Assembly (NCBI RefSeq): GCF_002575655.3
Contig: NC_053037.3
Span: forward strand, 327,511,294 to 327,575,293
Origin: Aegilops tauschii subsp. strangulata
Taxonomy: Eukaryota; Streptophyta; Magnoliopsida; Poales; Poaceae
DNA: 64,000 nucleotides
Reading direction: 5' to 3'
In this document: one piece after another, positions 35,201 through 47,081 of the stretch
Layout: each line of letters begins with the position of its first letter
Numbering within the stretch: position 1 is the first letter of the stretch
Translations under genes and position numbers: made by a program
Notes under the pieces: model-generated
Told to the model about the DNA's origin: nothing
The model's input: the letters and a program-made list of their open reading frames with translations, nothing else
Database searches by the model: none

Positions 35201-35397
35201 AAACCAAGGGATTCAACAAGCATCACTTTATCCATGTGCTGATCCTTTGAGATTGCAACTCTACCTAGACCCAATACCTTACTTTTACCAGTGTCAACAA
35301 ATGTGATGTGACTCTTGTCAGACGGTTATAGGGTTGAATCCATGAGAAGACTTTGATCACCATTCATGTGGTTAGTGCATCCACTGTCCATAATCCA
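32249..35397 (-). pseudogene. pol: K2 protease-integrase-RT-RNase H remnant
   Basis: The minus strand runs from the protease motif WIMDSGCTNHM (from 35397 down) through integrase ([33 protein letters not shown]) to RT ([26 protein letters not shown] at 33190-33201) and RNase H (STAESEYIA), ending NILESSNVM at 32249. The frame 34557-33112 (481 codons) is continuous from the integrase C-terminus to the RT palm. Damage includes a TAA after the protease near 35330, breaks near 34610, a 1-bp loss near 33130 and a TAA near 33045. The RT core is better kept than in K1 and retains YVDD. Confidence 0.88.
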
Positions 35398-38207
35398 TTC
35401 TGAAGCCTTTGGTGTCATACCCTACAGTGTAGTTTGGGGGATAGGCTTCACCAAGGGTATTGTGAAGCATAAACATTTGACGAACAAGCGGATTATGAAA
35501 GTTCAGATCTTGGTCAGGATAAATAGGATGTTTGTCAAGGAATCCCGGGACGAAATACATAGTAAGACCATTTTGGCATTTTATCTTGCGTCCCACAAGA
35601 TGTTTTAGGTCCCCAGCATAAGCATCAGAAGACTTTGATTTCCGGCTGGAGACCTTTCCGTGCAAAAGAGAGTTAATTTTTCTTAACCACCCACATCTTC
35701 AGGGGTGGCTTAGAAGCAATGAGTCTAAGTGCGGAATCTGAGAACTTCGGCTTTGGAGCCCTAGCAAATAGCCTTGCAGGAGGGGAATACTACTCATAAG
35801 AATAAGCAGAAAAGTTCTTGGTCTTATGAACATAGTGGTTTGATGAAACACGCTCATATTCATAACTCTAAGTATGGTTTCCCTGCAAAACATTGGCGTT
35901 AGGGTGACTCTGGTGAGTCCTCTGTCTGTATGAAGCCTTTGGACCATATGAAGCCTTTGGTCTGGGGTTTGTCTTCTTCCCAGGTGGTGTCATGATGACA
36001 TTCATAGGAAGTTTCTCGAGACAACTTTTGGGCACCCAGATCTTCTTCAAAGGTGGTCCATTCCTGTAGTTAGTACCAATATACCTGGGAAAAACTTCAC
36101 CATTCTGATTCTTGAACAATTTATAGTTTCCATCAAAGGATTCATCAATGATAATCGGGTTAGCACAAGTGAAGCCTGATAAAGTAGATGGATCCACTGA
36201 AGGACCCTTTGCAGCAACCCATGTGGTTTTGGGGTACTGCTCAGGCTTCCAGAAAGAGCCATCAACATTCATTATCCTCTCGAACCCAACACCCTCTTTC
36301 CTAGGGTTTCAGTTCAGAATCTGTTTCTTGAAGACATCACATAGTGTCTGATGCCCTTTGAGACTTCTGTACATTCCTGTTTCAAGCAATGTCTTCAACC
36401 TGGCATTCTCATCAGCAATAGTAGTGGTATCCTCAGCAGAGGGGTTAGTTACTACATCAGCAGTTGAAGATATTGTAACAGTAGCAACAGTAGAACATTC
36501 AGCAGCAGAGACAGCATTATCATGCTCAAGGCATTTTAGACATGGTGGTTCAAACCCTTCCGGAGCAGAACTGATCTGTTGAGCGCGGAGTGACTCGTTC
36601 TCCTTTGGAAGATCTTCATGAGTCGCTCTCAAGTTTTCAAGTTCTTGCTTCCTTTGAAGATAATCATAGGAAAACTTTTCATGAGTGGTTGAGAGCGTTT
36701 CATGACGACTTTCAAGTTCCTAGTACTTAACGTGAAGATTTTTAATGTCTTCAATTAAGGACTGAGTTCGGGTCATTTCCGCGTCCAACAGGTCATCACT
36801 TCTGTCTAGCAACCTTCGAATATGTTCCATAGCAGTTTGTTGTTCAGTTGCAATTTTAGCAAGTGTTTTGTAGCTAGGTTTAGATTCACATTCAGAGTCA
36901 TCTTCACTTGATGTTTGAAAGTAAGCATTGCGTGAGTTTACCTTGGCACCTCGTGCCATGAAGCAGTAGGTGGGAGCAGAGTCATCCTCATCATTAGCAT
37001 CAGCGTTGGTGACGAGGCCATTGTCTTCATTGTTGAAGATGAACTTGGCGACATAGGCTGAAGCTAGAGCCAGGCTTGCCAGGCCTGAATCAGACTCCCC
37101 CTCAGACTCCACCTCCGCCTCCTCAGAAGCAGACTCCTCCTCTGAATCCATCTCCTTGCCAACAAATGCACGAGCCTTGCTTGATGAGCTCTTCTTGTGA
37201 GATGAAGACTTTGACGAAGACATTGAAGAATACTTTGAGGATTTCTTCTTCTTCTTGTCATCAGAATCATATTCCTTGCTCTTCTTCTTCTTCTTCTTGG
37301 TATCATTGTCCCATTATGGACACTCAGAGTTGTAGTGACCAGGTTTCTTGCATTTGTGGCACGTTCTCTTCTTGTGGTCATGAGTGGAAGCTTCATCATT
37401 TCTTGAGCTGGATCTTGAAAACTTTCTCAAGCCTTTCTTCTTAGTAAACTTCTGGAACTTCTTCACAAGCATAGCAACCTCCTTTCCAATGTCTTCAGGA
37501 TCCTCAGAACTGCAGTCAGATTCTTCAGATGAGGAAACAACCTTTGCCTTCAAAGCGCGAGTACGGCCATAGTTGGGACCATAGATATCTCTTTTCTCAG
37601 ATAACTGGAACTCATGTGTGTTGAGCCTCTCAAGTATGTCAGACGGATCGAGAGTCTTGAAGTCAGGGCATTCTTGAACCATTAGGGCTAGGGTGTCGAA
37701 TGAGCTGTCAAGTGATCTCAGGAGCTTCTTGACAATTTCGTGCTTGGTGATCTCAGTGGCGCCGAGTGCGCAAAGCTCATTTGCGATATCAGTGAGGCGA
37801 TCAAACGTGAGCTGGACATTCTCATTGTTGTTTCTCTTGAAGCGGTTGAAGAGGTTGTGAAGAACATCAATCCTTGAGTCTCTCTAGGTTTAGACGCCTT
37901 TGTTGACCTTGGACAGCCAGTCCCAGACTAGCTTCACAGTTTCCAGAGCACTCACACGGCCATACTGTCCTTTGGTCAGATGACCACAGATGATGTTCTT
38001 GGCGGTCAAGTCCAGTTGAATGAACCTCTTGACAATATCAGCGGTGACACCTTCACCGACCTTGGGAACATCGTTCTTGACGACATACCAGAGGTCGACA
38101 TCAATGGCTTCAAGATGCATACGCATCTTATTCTTTTAGTAAGGGTAATCAGTGCCATCGAAGACAGGGCACGCAGCGGAGACCTTGATTATCCCTGCAG
38201 TCGACAT
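35398..38207 (-). pseudogene. gag: K2 gag remnant
   Basis: It starts at ATG 38207 with the same N-terminus as K1 gag. A TAA replaces Trp at codon 24 (38136-38138), two more stops follow near 37890-37885, and the zinc knuckle CHKCKKPGHYNSEC is followed by a stop at 37314. Later pieces (WVPKSCLEKL, NPRPKASYGPKASYR) lie in other frames. It gives no full protein. It is useful as the partner for locating indels in K1. Confidence 0.85.
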
Positions 38208-38255
38208 AGCTAAAACTCCAGGTGGTTAAACTGAATCACACAGAACAAGGAAACA

Positions 38256-38271
38256 CCTTGCTCTGATACCA
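38256..38271 (-). other. Primer binding site of K2
   Basis: The minus strand reads TGGTATCAGAGCAAGG, complementary to initiator-Met tRNA, two bases from the LTR end at 38274, as in K1. Confidence 0.9.
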
Positions 38272-38273
38272 AT

Positions 38274-38449
38274 TGAAAGTGCTAGTTATCGACTAGAGGG
38301 GGTGAATAGGCGATTTTTATGAAAGTCTTCAAAACACGAGGGCTTTGAAGACAAACAGTAGAAATGAACCTATTGATATGCAGCGGAAGGTAGACTACAC
38401 TAGACAGGTCATAGTCAAGTATGCAATGAAGTGAAAGCATGAAGACTAT
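38274..38449 (-). repeat. K2 5' LTR, PBS-proximal part
   Basis: It starts TGAAAGTGCTAG on the + strand and aligns with K1 at 15141. It stops at the ACTAT target (38445-38449), where A3 begins, and resumes at 47082. Confidence 0.9.
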
Positions 38450-40035
38450 TGCTACCTCTTGAGCATGCGTTGGTTTTCCCTTGAAGAGGAAAGGGTGATG
38501 CAGCAAAGTAGCGTAAGTATTTCCCTCAGTTTTTGAGAACCAAGGTATCAATCTAGTAGGAGGCTACACGCAAGTCACCTTGTACCTGCACAAAAAATAA
38601 GAACCTTGCAACCAACGCGATAAAGGGGTTGTCAATCCCTCCACGGCCACTTGCAAAAGTGAGATCTGATAGAGATCATAAGATAAATATTTTTGGTATT
38701 TTTGTTCTATAGATTGAAAAGTAAAGATTGCAAAAATAAACGGCGACAGAAATAGCTAGTTGATGGGAGATTAATATGATGGAAAATAGACCAGGGGGCC
38801 ATAGGTTTCACTAGTGGCTTCTCTCAAGATAGCAAATTCTACGGTGGGTGAACAAATTACTGTCGAGCAATTGATAGAAATGTGCATAGTTATGAGAATT
38901 TCTAGGCATGATCATGTATATAGGCATCACGTCCATGACAAGTAGACTGAAACGATTCTGCATCTACTACTATTACTCCACACATCGACCGCTATCCAGC
39001 ATGCATCTAGAGTATTAAGTTCATAAGAACAGAGTAACGCATTAGGCAAGATGAGATGATGTAGAGGGATAAACTCAAGCAATATGATATAAACCCCATC
39101 TTTTTATCCTCGATGGCAACAATACAATACGTGCCTTGCTGCCCCTACTGTCACTGGGAAAGGACACCGCAAGATTGAACCCAAAGCTAAGCACTTCTCC
39201 CATTGCAAGAAAGATCAATCTAGTAGGCCAAACCAAACTGATAATTCGAAGAGACATGCAAAGATATCAAATCATGCATATAAGAATTCAGAGAAGAATC
39301 AAATATTGTTCATAGATAATCTTGATCATAAACCCACAATTCATCGGATCTCGACAGACACACCGCAAAAAGTATTACATCGAATAGATCTCCAAGAGAA
39401 TCGAGGAGAACTTTGTATTGAGATCCAAATAGAGAGAAGAAGCCATCTAGCTAATAACTATGGACCCATAGGTCTGTGGTAAACTACTCACACATCATCG
39501 GAGAGGCTATGGTGTTGATGTAGAAGCCCTCTGTGATCGGTTCCCCCTCCGGCGGAGTGCAGGAAAAGGCCCAAAGATGGGATCTCACGGGTACAGAAGG
39601 TTGCGGCGGTGGAAAATAGGTTTCGTGGCTCCCCTCAATGTTTTCAGGGTATAAGAGTATATATAGGCGAAAGAAGTAGGTCGGTGGATCTACGAGGGGC
39701 CCACGAGGGTGGGGGCGCGCCTACCCCCCTGGGCAGGCATCCCTGCCTCGTGGCCGCCTCGTTGCTTCCTTGACGTCCACTCCAAGTCTCCTAGATTGCG
39801 TTTGTTCCAAAAATGATCCTCGCGAAGGTTTCATTCCATTTGGATTCTGTTTGATATTCCTTTTGTGCGAAACACTAAAATGGGCAAAAAAACAACAATT
39901 TGCACTGGGCCTCCGGTTAGTAGGTTAGTCCCAAAAATAATATAAAAGTGCATATTAAAGCCCATTAAACATCCAAAACAGATAATATAATAGCATGGAA
40001 CAATAAAAAATTATAGATATGTTGGAGACATATCC
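38450..40035 (-). repeat. 3' LTR of A3
   Basis: The + strand starts TGCTACCTCTTGAGC. The right end reads ACATATCC, where related LTRs have ACGTATCA, so the terminal dinucleotide has mutated. The polypurine tract follows directly. Confidence 0.9.
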
Positions 40036-41681
40036 AGCATCCCCAAGCTTAATTCTTGCTCGTCCTCGAGTAGGTAAATGATAAAAACAGAATTTTTTAT
40101 GTGGAATGCTACCTAGCATAATTCTCAATGTAATTTTCTTTATTGTGGCATGAATGTTCAGATCCAAAAGATTCAATACAAAAGTTTAATATTGACATAA
40201 AAATAATAATACTTCAAGCATACTAATAAAGCAATCATGTCTTCTCAAAATAACATGGCCAAAGAAAGTCATCCCTACAAAATCATATAGTCTGGCTATG
40301 CTCTATCTTCATCACACAAAATATTTAAATCATGCACAACCCCGATGACAAGCCAAGCAATTGTTTCATACTTTTGATGTTCTCAAACTTTTTCAATTTT
40401 CACGCAATACATGAGCGTGAGCCATGACGATAACACTATATGTGGGATAGGATGGTGGTTGTGGAGAAGACAAAAAAAGGAGAAGATAGTCTCACATCAA
40501 CTAGGCGTATCAACGGGCTATGGAGATGCCCATCAATAGATATCAATGTGAGTGAGTAGGGATTGCCGTGCAACGGATGCACTAGAGCTATAAGTGTATG
40601 AAAGCTCAACAAAAGAAACTAAGTGGGTGTGCATCCAATTCGGTTGCTCACAAAGACCTGGGAAGCCCATCATTGGAATATACAAGCCAAGTTCTATAAT
40701 GTAAAATTCCCACTAGTATATGAAAGTAACAACATAGGAGACTTTCTATCATGAAGATCATGGTGCTACTTTGAAGCACAAGTGTGGTAAAAGGATAGTA
40801 ACATTGTCCCTTCCCTCTTTTTCTCTCATTTTTTTGTTTGAGCCTTTCTCTTTTTTTATGGCCTCTTTTTTTCGTCCAGAGTCTCATCCAGACTTGTGGG
40901 GGAATCATAGTCTCCATCATCCTTTCCTCACTGGGACAATGCTCTAATAATGATGATCATCACACTTTTATTTACTTACCACTCAATACTTAGAACAAAA
41001 TATAACTCTATATGAATTCCTCCGGCGGTGTACCGGGATGTGCTATGAATCAAGAGTGACATGTATGGAAATCATGAATGGTGGTTGTGCCACAAATATG
41101 ATGTCAACTACATGATCGTGCAAGGCAATATGACAATGATGGAGTGTGTCATAATAAAAGGAACAGTGGAAAGTTGCATGGCAATATATCTCGGAATGGC
41201 TATGGAAATGTCATAATAGGTAGGTATGGTGGCTGTTTTGAGGAAGTTATATGGTGGGTGTATGATACCGGCGAAAAGTGTGCGGTATTAGAGATGCTAG
41301 CAATGGTGGAAGGGTGAGAGTGCGTATATTCCATGGGCTCAACATTAGTCATAAAGAACTCACATACTTATTGCAAAAATCTATTAGTTATCAAAACAAA
41401 GTACTACGCGCATGCTCCTAGGGGTAGATTGGTAGGACAAGACCATCGCTCGTCCCCGACTGCCACTCATAAGGAAGACAATCAATAAATAAATCATGCT
41501 CCAACTTCATCACATAACGGTTCACCATACGTGCATGCTACGGGAATCACAAACTTTAACACAAGTATCTCTCAAATTCACAACTACTAAACTAGCATGA
41601 CTCTAATATCACCATCTTCTTATCTCAAAACAATCATAAAGAATCAAACTTCTCATAGTATTCATTGCACTTTATATGATA

Positions 41682-41736
41682 CTCCATCCGTTCCAAATTA
41701 CTTGTCGTGGTTTGAGTTCATATGGAACGGAGGGAG
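41682..41736. mobile_element. Short Stowaway MITE in A3
   Basis: The 55-bp element begins CTCCATCCGTTCC and ends GGAACGGAGGGAG. These are inverted ends with one mismatch, flanked by TA on both sides (41680-41681 and 41737-41738). The CTCCCTCCGTTCC terminus is the hallmark of Triticeae Stowaway (Tc1/mariner) MITEs. The matching site in A2 (about 28310-28320) lacks it, so it inserted into A3 or its recent ancestor. Confidence 0.88.
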
Positions 41737-42397
41737 TAGTTTTTATTATACCTATCTTGGATGCCCATCACGTTAGGACTAATTTTTTTAACCAAAGCAA
41801 ATTACAATGTTGTTCTAAAAGACTGTCAAAATAATATAAGTGAAGCATGAGAGATCAATAATTTCTATAAGGTAAAACCACCACCGTGCTCTAAAAGATA
41901 TAAGCGAAGCACTAGAGCAAAATTGTCTAGCTCAAAAGATATAAGTGAAGCACATAGAGTATTCTAATAAATTCCGATTCATGTGTGTCTCTCTAAAAAG
42001 GTGTGTACAGCAAGGATGACTGAGGTAAACTAAAAGGCAAAGACTCAAATCATACAAGACGCTCCAAGAAAAACACATATCATGTGGTGAATAAAAATAT
42101 AGCCTCAAGTAAAGTTACCGATAGATGAAGACGAAAGAGGGGATGCCTTCCGGGGCATCCCCAAGCTTAGGCTCTTGCCACTCCTTATTCCATAATCCAT
42201 CAAATCTTTACCCAGAACTTGAAAACTTCAGAACACAAAACTCAACAGAAAATCTCATGAGCTCCGTTAGCGAAATAAATCAAACCACCACTTTAAGGTA
42301 TTGTAATGAACTCATTCTTTATTTATATTGGTGTTAAACCTACTTTATTCCAACTTCTCTATGGTTCATACCCCCCCCCCCCCCCCCGATACTAGGC

Positions 42398-42980
42398 ATA
42401 GATTCATCAAAATAAGTAAACAACACACGAAAAACAGAATCTGTTAAAAACAGAACAGTCTGTAGTAATCTGTATCAAATTCATACTTCTGTAACTCCAA
42501 AAATCTGAAATAAATTGGTGGACGTGAGGAATTTGTCTATTAATCATCTGCAAAAAGAATGAACCTGAAAGCACTCTCCAGTAAAAAATGGCAGCTAATC
42601 TCGTGAGCACTAAAGTTTGTGTTTTTTACAGCAAGATCATAAAGACTTCGCCCAAGTCTTCCCAAAGGTTGTACTTGGCACAAACACTATTTTACTAGCC
42701 ATAGATTCATCAAAATAAGCAAACAACACAAAAAAACAGAATCTGTCAAAAACAGAACAGTCTGTAGTAATCTGTAACTAACGCAAACTTCTGGAACTCA
42801 AAAACATCTATCAAAATAGGACGACCTAGACAATTTGTTTATTGATCTGCTGCAATTGGAATCAGTATTTTATCACGTTCTGGTGATTTTTAACAAATTT
42901 TTTCGTGAACAGAAAGTTTCTAGAATTTTTAGCAAGATCAAATAACTATCATCCAAGAAGATCCTATAGGTTTAACTTGG
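42398..42980. repeat. Local duplication in A3
   Basis: A segment starting CATAGATTCATCAAAATAAG and ending near CTTGGCACAAA occurs at about 42398-42688 and again at about 42697-42990. A2 has it once (28994-29283). The second copy is the closer match to A2. The first is diverged and follows the poly-C run. Confidence 0.7.
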
Positions 42981-43142
42981 CACAAATACTAATTAAAACA
43001 TAAAAAAATCTAACCAGAGGCTAGATCAAATATTTATTCCTAAACAGAAGCAAAAAGCAAAAAAACTAAAATAAAATTGGGTTGCCTCCCAACAAGCGCT
43101 ATCGTTTAACGCCCCTAGCTAGGCATAAAAACAAGAATAGAT

Positions 43143-45199
43143 CTAGGTATTGTCATCTTTGGTATGCAATCCATAAGTGGCTCTCATAATGGATTCATAA
43201 GGTAATTTAATTCTATTCCTAGGAAAGTGCTCCATGCCCTTCCTTAACGGAAATTGGAATCTAATATTTCCTTCTTTCATATCAATAATTGCACCAATCG
43301 TTCTAAGGAAAGGTCTACCAAGAATAATAGGACATGAAGGATTGCAATCTATATCAAGAACAATGAAATCTACGGGCACATAATTCCTATTTGCAACAAT
43401 AAGAACATCATTAATCCTTCCCATAGGTTTCTTAATGTTGGAATCCGCAAGATGCAAATTTAAAGAACAATCATCAAATTCACGGAAACCTAACACATCA
43501 CACAAAGTTTTTGGAATCGTGGAAACACTAGCACCCAAATCACACAAAGCATAGCATTCATGATCTTTAATCTTAATTTTAATAGTAGGTTCCCACCCAT
43601 CATAAAGATTTCTAGGGATAGAGACTTCTAATTCAAGCTTTTCTTCATAAGATTGCATTAAAGCATCAACGATGTGTTTAGTAAAGGCTTTATTTTGATC
43701 ATAAGCATGCGGAGAATTTAACACGGATTGCAACAAGGAAATACAATCAATCAAAGAACAATTATCATAATTAAATTCCTTGAAATCCAAAATAGTGGGT
43801 TCATTGCTATGTAAGGTTTTGACCTCTTCAATCCCACTTTTACCAATTTTTGCATCAAGATTTTAACTAAAGTTGACTCATCTCCATTCCCATCTTTATC
43901 AAGATTCATACTGGAAAACAAGGATTTAATAGGAGACACATCAATCACTTTTAGATCTTCATCATTATTATCATGAAAACTGGAAGAACACGCTTTCACA
44001 AAGCAATCCTTTCTAGCATGCATCCTAGTGGTTCTTTCTTTACACTCATGAATGGAAATTCTCATGGCTTTGAGAGACTCATTGATATCATGCTTAGGTG
44101 GGATAGATCTAAGTTTCAAATAATCAACATCAATAGAAATTCTATCCACGTTCCTAACCAACTCATCAATCTTAGGCAATTTTTCTTCAAGCAAAGCATT
44201 GAAATTATTTTGCGAAATCATAAATTCTTTAACACTTGTCTCAAAATCAGAGGGCAACTTATTAAAAATTCATTAAGAGTTGTTGTAGGAATTACCGTAA
44301 TTATTAGAGGAATTACTAGGGAACGGCCTAGAATTAAAATTTCCTCTATATGCGTTGTTACCAAAATTGTTCCTACCAACAAAATTCACATCCATAGATT
44401 CATTATTATTCTCAATCAAAGTGGATAAAGGCATATCATTAGGATCAGAAGAAACACTCTTATTAGCAAACAATTTCATAAGTTCATCCATCTTTCCACT
44501 CAAAACATTAATCTCTTCAATCGCATGAACCTTTTTACTAGTAGATCTTTCAGTGTGCCATTGAGAATAATTAACCATAATATTATCTAGGAGTTTAGTA
44601 GCTTCTCCTAAAGTGATTTCCATAAAAGTGCCTCCCGCGGCCGAATCTAAAAGATTTCTAGAAGCAAAATTCAATCCGGCATAAATTTTTTGTATAATCA
44701 TCCATAAATTCAAACCATGTGTAGGGCAATTACGTATCATTAATTTCATCCTCTCCCAAGCTTGTGCAACATGCTCATGATCAAGTTGCTTAAAATTCAT
44801 AATATCGTTTCTAAGAGAGATGATCTTAGTGGGAGGAAAATACTTAGAGATAAAAGCATCTTTGCACTTATTCCATGAATCAATACTATTTTTAGGCAAA
44901 GAAGAAAACCAAGTTTTAGCACGATCTCTAAGCGAAAACGGAAATAGCTTCAATTTAACAATATCATTATCCACATCTTTCTTCTTTTGCATATCGCACA
45001 AATCAACAAAGTTGTTTAGATGAGTAGCGGCATCTTCACTAGGAAGGCCAGAAAATTGATCTTTCATAACAAGATTCAACAAAGCAACATTAATTTCACA
45101 AGATTCAACATCGGTAATAGGAGCAATCGGAGTGCTAATAAAATCATTGTTGTTGGTATTGGAAAAGTCACACAATTTAGTATTGTCTTGAGCCATCAT
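43143..45199 (-). pseudogene. gag: A3 gag-protease
   Basis: The frame starts MMAQDNTKLCDF at ATG 45199. The gag core stays open to a tandem TAA-TGA near 44268-44273, where A2 has Tyr-Gly. A second piece (44257-43865) continues gag through coiled-coil-like LEEKLPKIDELVRNVDRIS. A deletion near 43865 shifts the frame. The last ORF (43790-43143) holds the aspartic protease, with CDLGAS at residues 83-88 of that ORF, NYVPVDFIVLDIDCNPSCP and ILGRPFLRTIGAIID. This layout matches A2. There is no downstream polymerase. Confidence 0.85.
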
Positions 45200-45382
45200 G
45201 ACAAACAATCCAACACACAAGCAAACAAGAAGCAAGCGAAAAGAGACGAACGGAAACAGGGCGAATAAAACGGCAAGGGTGAAGTGGGGGAGAGGAAAAT
45301 GAGAGGCAAATGGCAAATAATATAATGCGAGGGATAAGAGTTTGTGATGGGTACTTGGTATGTCTTGACTTGTGCGTAGATC

Positions 45383-45470
45383 TCCCTGGCAACGGCGCCA
45401 GAAATCCGCATGTTGGCGGGAGATCACATCTTGACTTGACTTGGCGTAAACCTCCCCGGCAACGGCGCCA
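45383..45470 (-). other. Duplicated primer binding site of A3
   Basis: The true primer site, TGGCGCCGTTGCCGGGGA on the minus strand (45453-45470), has a second copy 70 bp further in (45383-45400) with one mismatch. Both are followed on the + strand by GAAATCC. A2 has only one copy. This looks like a tandem duplication of the leader. Confidence 0.8.
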
Positions 45471-45481
45471 GAAATCCTTCT

Positions 45482-47076
45482 TGCTACCTCTTGAGGATGC
45501 ATTGGTTTTCCCTTGAAGAGGAAAGGGTGATGCAGCAAAGTAGCGTAAGTATTTCCCTCAGTTTTTGAGAACCAAGGTATCAATCCAGTTGGAGGCTACA
45601 CGCAAGTCGCCTTGTACCTGCACAAACAAATCAGAACCTTGCAACCAACGCGATAAAGGGGTTGTCAATCCCTTCACGGCCACTTGCAAAAGTGAGATCT
45701 GATAGAGATAATAAGATAAATATTTTTGGTATTTTTGTTGTATAGGTTGAAAAGTAAAGATTGCAAAAATAACCTGCGACAGAAATAGCTTGTTGACAGG
45801 AGATTAATATGATGGAAAATAGACCCGGGGGCCATAGGTTTCACTAGTGGCTTCTCTCAAGATAGCAAATTCTAAGGTGGGTGAACAAATTACTGTCGAG
45901 CAATTAATAGAAATGTGCATAGTTATGAGAATATCTAGGCATGATCATGTATATAGGCATCACGTCCATGACAAGTAGACCGAAACAATTCTGCATCTAC
46001 TACTATTACTCCACACATCGACCGCTATCCAGCATGCATCTAGAGTATTAATTTCATAAGAACAGAGTAACGCATTAGGCAAGATGACATGATGTAGAGG
46101 GATAAAATCAAGCAATATGATATAAACCCCATCTTTTTATCCTCGATGGCAACAATACAATACGTGCCTTGTTGCCCCTGCTATCACTGGGAAAGGACAC
46201 CGCAAGATTGAACCCAAAGCTAAGCACTTCTCCCATTGCAAGAAAGATCAATCTAGTAGGCCAAACCAAACTGATAATTCGAAGAGACGTGCAAAGATAT
46301 CAAATCATGTATATAAGAATTCAGAGAAGAATCAAATATTGTTCATAGATAATCTTGATCATAAACCCACAATTCATCGGATCTCGACAAACGCACTGCA
46401 AAAAGTATTACATCGAATAGATCTCCAAGAGAATCGAGGAGAACTTTGTATTGATATCCAAAGAGAGAGAAGAAGCCATCTAGCTAATAACTATGGACCC
46501 GAAGGTCTGTGGTAAACAACTCACACATCATCGGAGAGGCTATGGTGTTGATGTAGAAGCCCTCCGTGATCGTATCCCCCTCCGGCGGAGCGCCGGAAAA
46601 GGCCCCGAGATGGGATCTCATAGGTACAGAAGGTTGCGGTAGTGGAAAATAGGTTTCGTTGGTCCCCTCGATGTTTTCAGGGTATAAGAGAATATATAGG
46701 CAAAAGAAGTAGGTCGGTGGATCTACGAGGGGCCCACGAGGGTGGGGGCGCGCCTACCCCTCCCCCCCTCGGGCGCGCTTCCCTGCCTCGTGGCCGCCTC
46801 TTTGCTTCCTTGACATCCACTCCAAGTCTCCTGGATTGCGTTTGTTCCAAAAACGATCCTCGCGAAGGTTTCATTCTGTTTGGATTCCGTTTGATATTCC
46901 TTTTCTGCGAAACACTGAAATAGGCAAAAAAAACAGCAATTTGCACTGGGCCTCCGGTTAGTAGGTTAGTCCCAAAAATAATATAAAAGTGCATATTAAA
47001 GCCCATTAAACATCCAAAACAGATAATATAATAGCATGGAACAATCAAACATTATAGATTCGTAGGAGATGTATCA
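45482..47076 (-). repeat. 5' LTR of A3
   Basis: This 1595-bp LTR starts TGCTACCTCTTGAGG on the + strand and ends GAGATGTATCA before ACTAT. A TATATA box lies at about 46691-46699 on the + strand as drawn. It pairs with 38450-40035. Confidence 0.9.
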
Positions 47077-47081
47077 ACTAT

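Larger units (their letters stand above)
40036..43142 (-). other. Noncoding 3' region of A3
   Basis: It aligns with A2 26720-29491. The differences are a 55-bp Stowaway-like insertion (41682-41736), a 17-base C run (42371-42387) and a duplicated segment (about 42398-42980). No conserved reading frame is found. Confidence 0.75.
38450..47076 (-). mobile_element. Athila-like Gypsy element A3, complete, gag-protease only
   Basis: This complete 8627-bp element has LTRs of 1586 and 1595 bp and a perfect ACTAT TSD (38445-38449, 47077-47081). On the minus strand the order is 5' LTR, primer site, gag, protease, 3.1 kb of noncoding DNA, polypurine tract (40036-40050) and 3' LTR. No RT, RNase H or integrase is present. 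The first ~525 bp of the two LTRs differ at about 24 sites by hand count (4-5%), roughly 1.8 million years. It carries a small MITE and a local duplication that A2 lacks. Confidence 0.92.

Noticed and set aside
42371..42387. 17-base C run as a possible structured (i-motif or G-quadruplex) signal
   Set aside because: It is a simple homopolymer at a duplication border. Similar C runs occur in the solo LTR and element B LTR, so replication slippage is enough.
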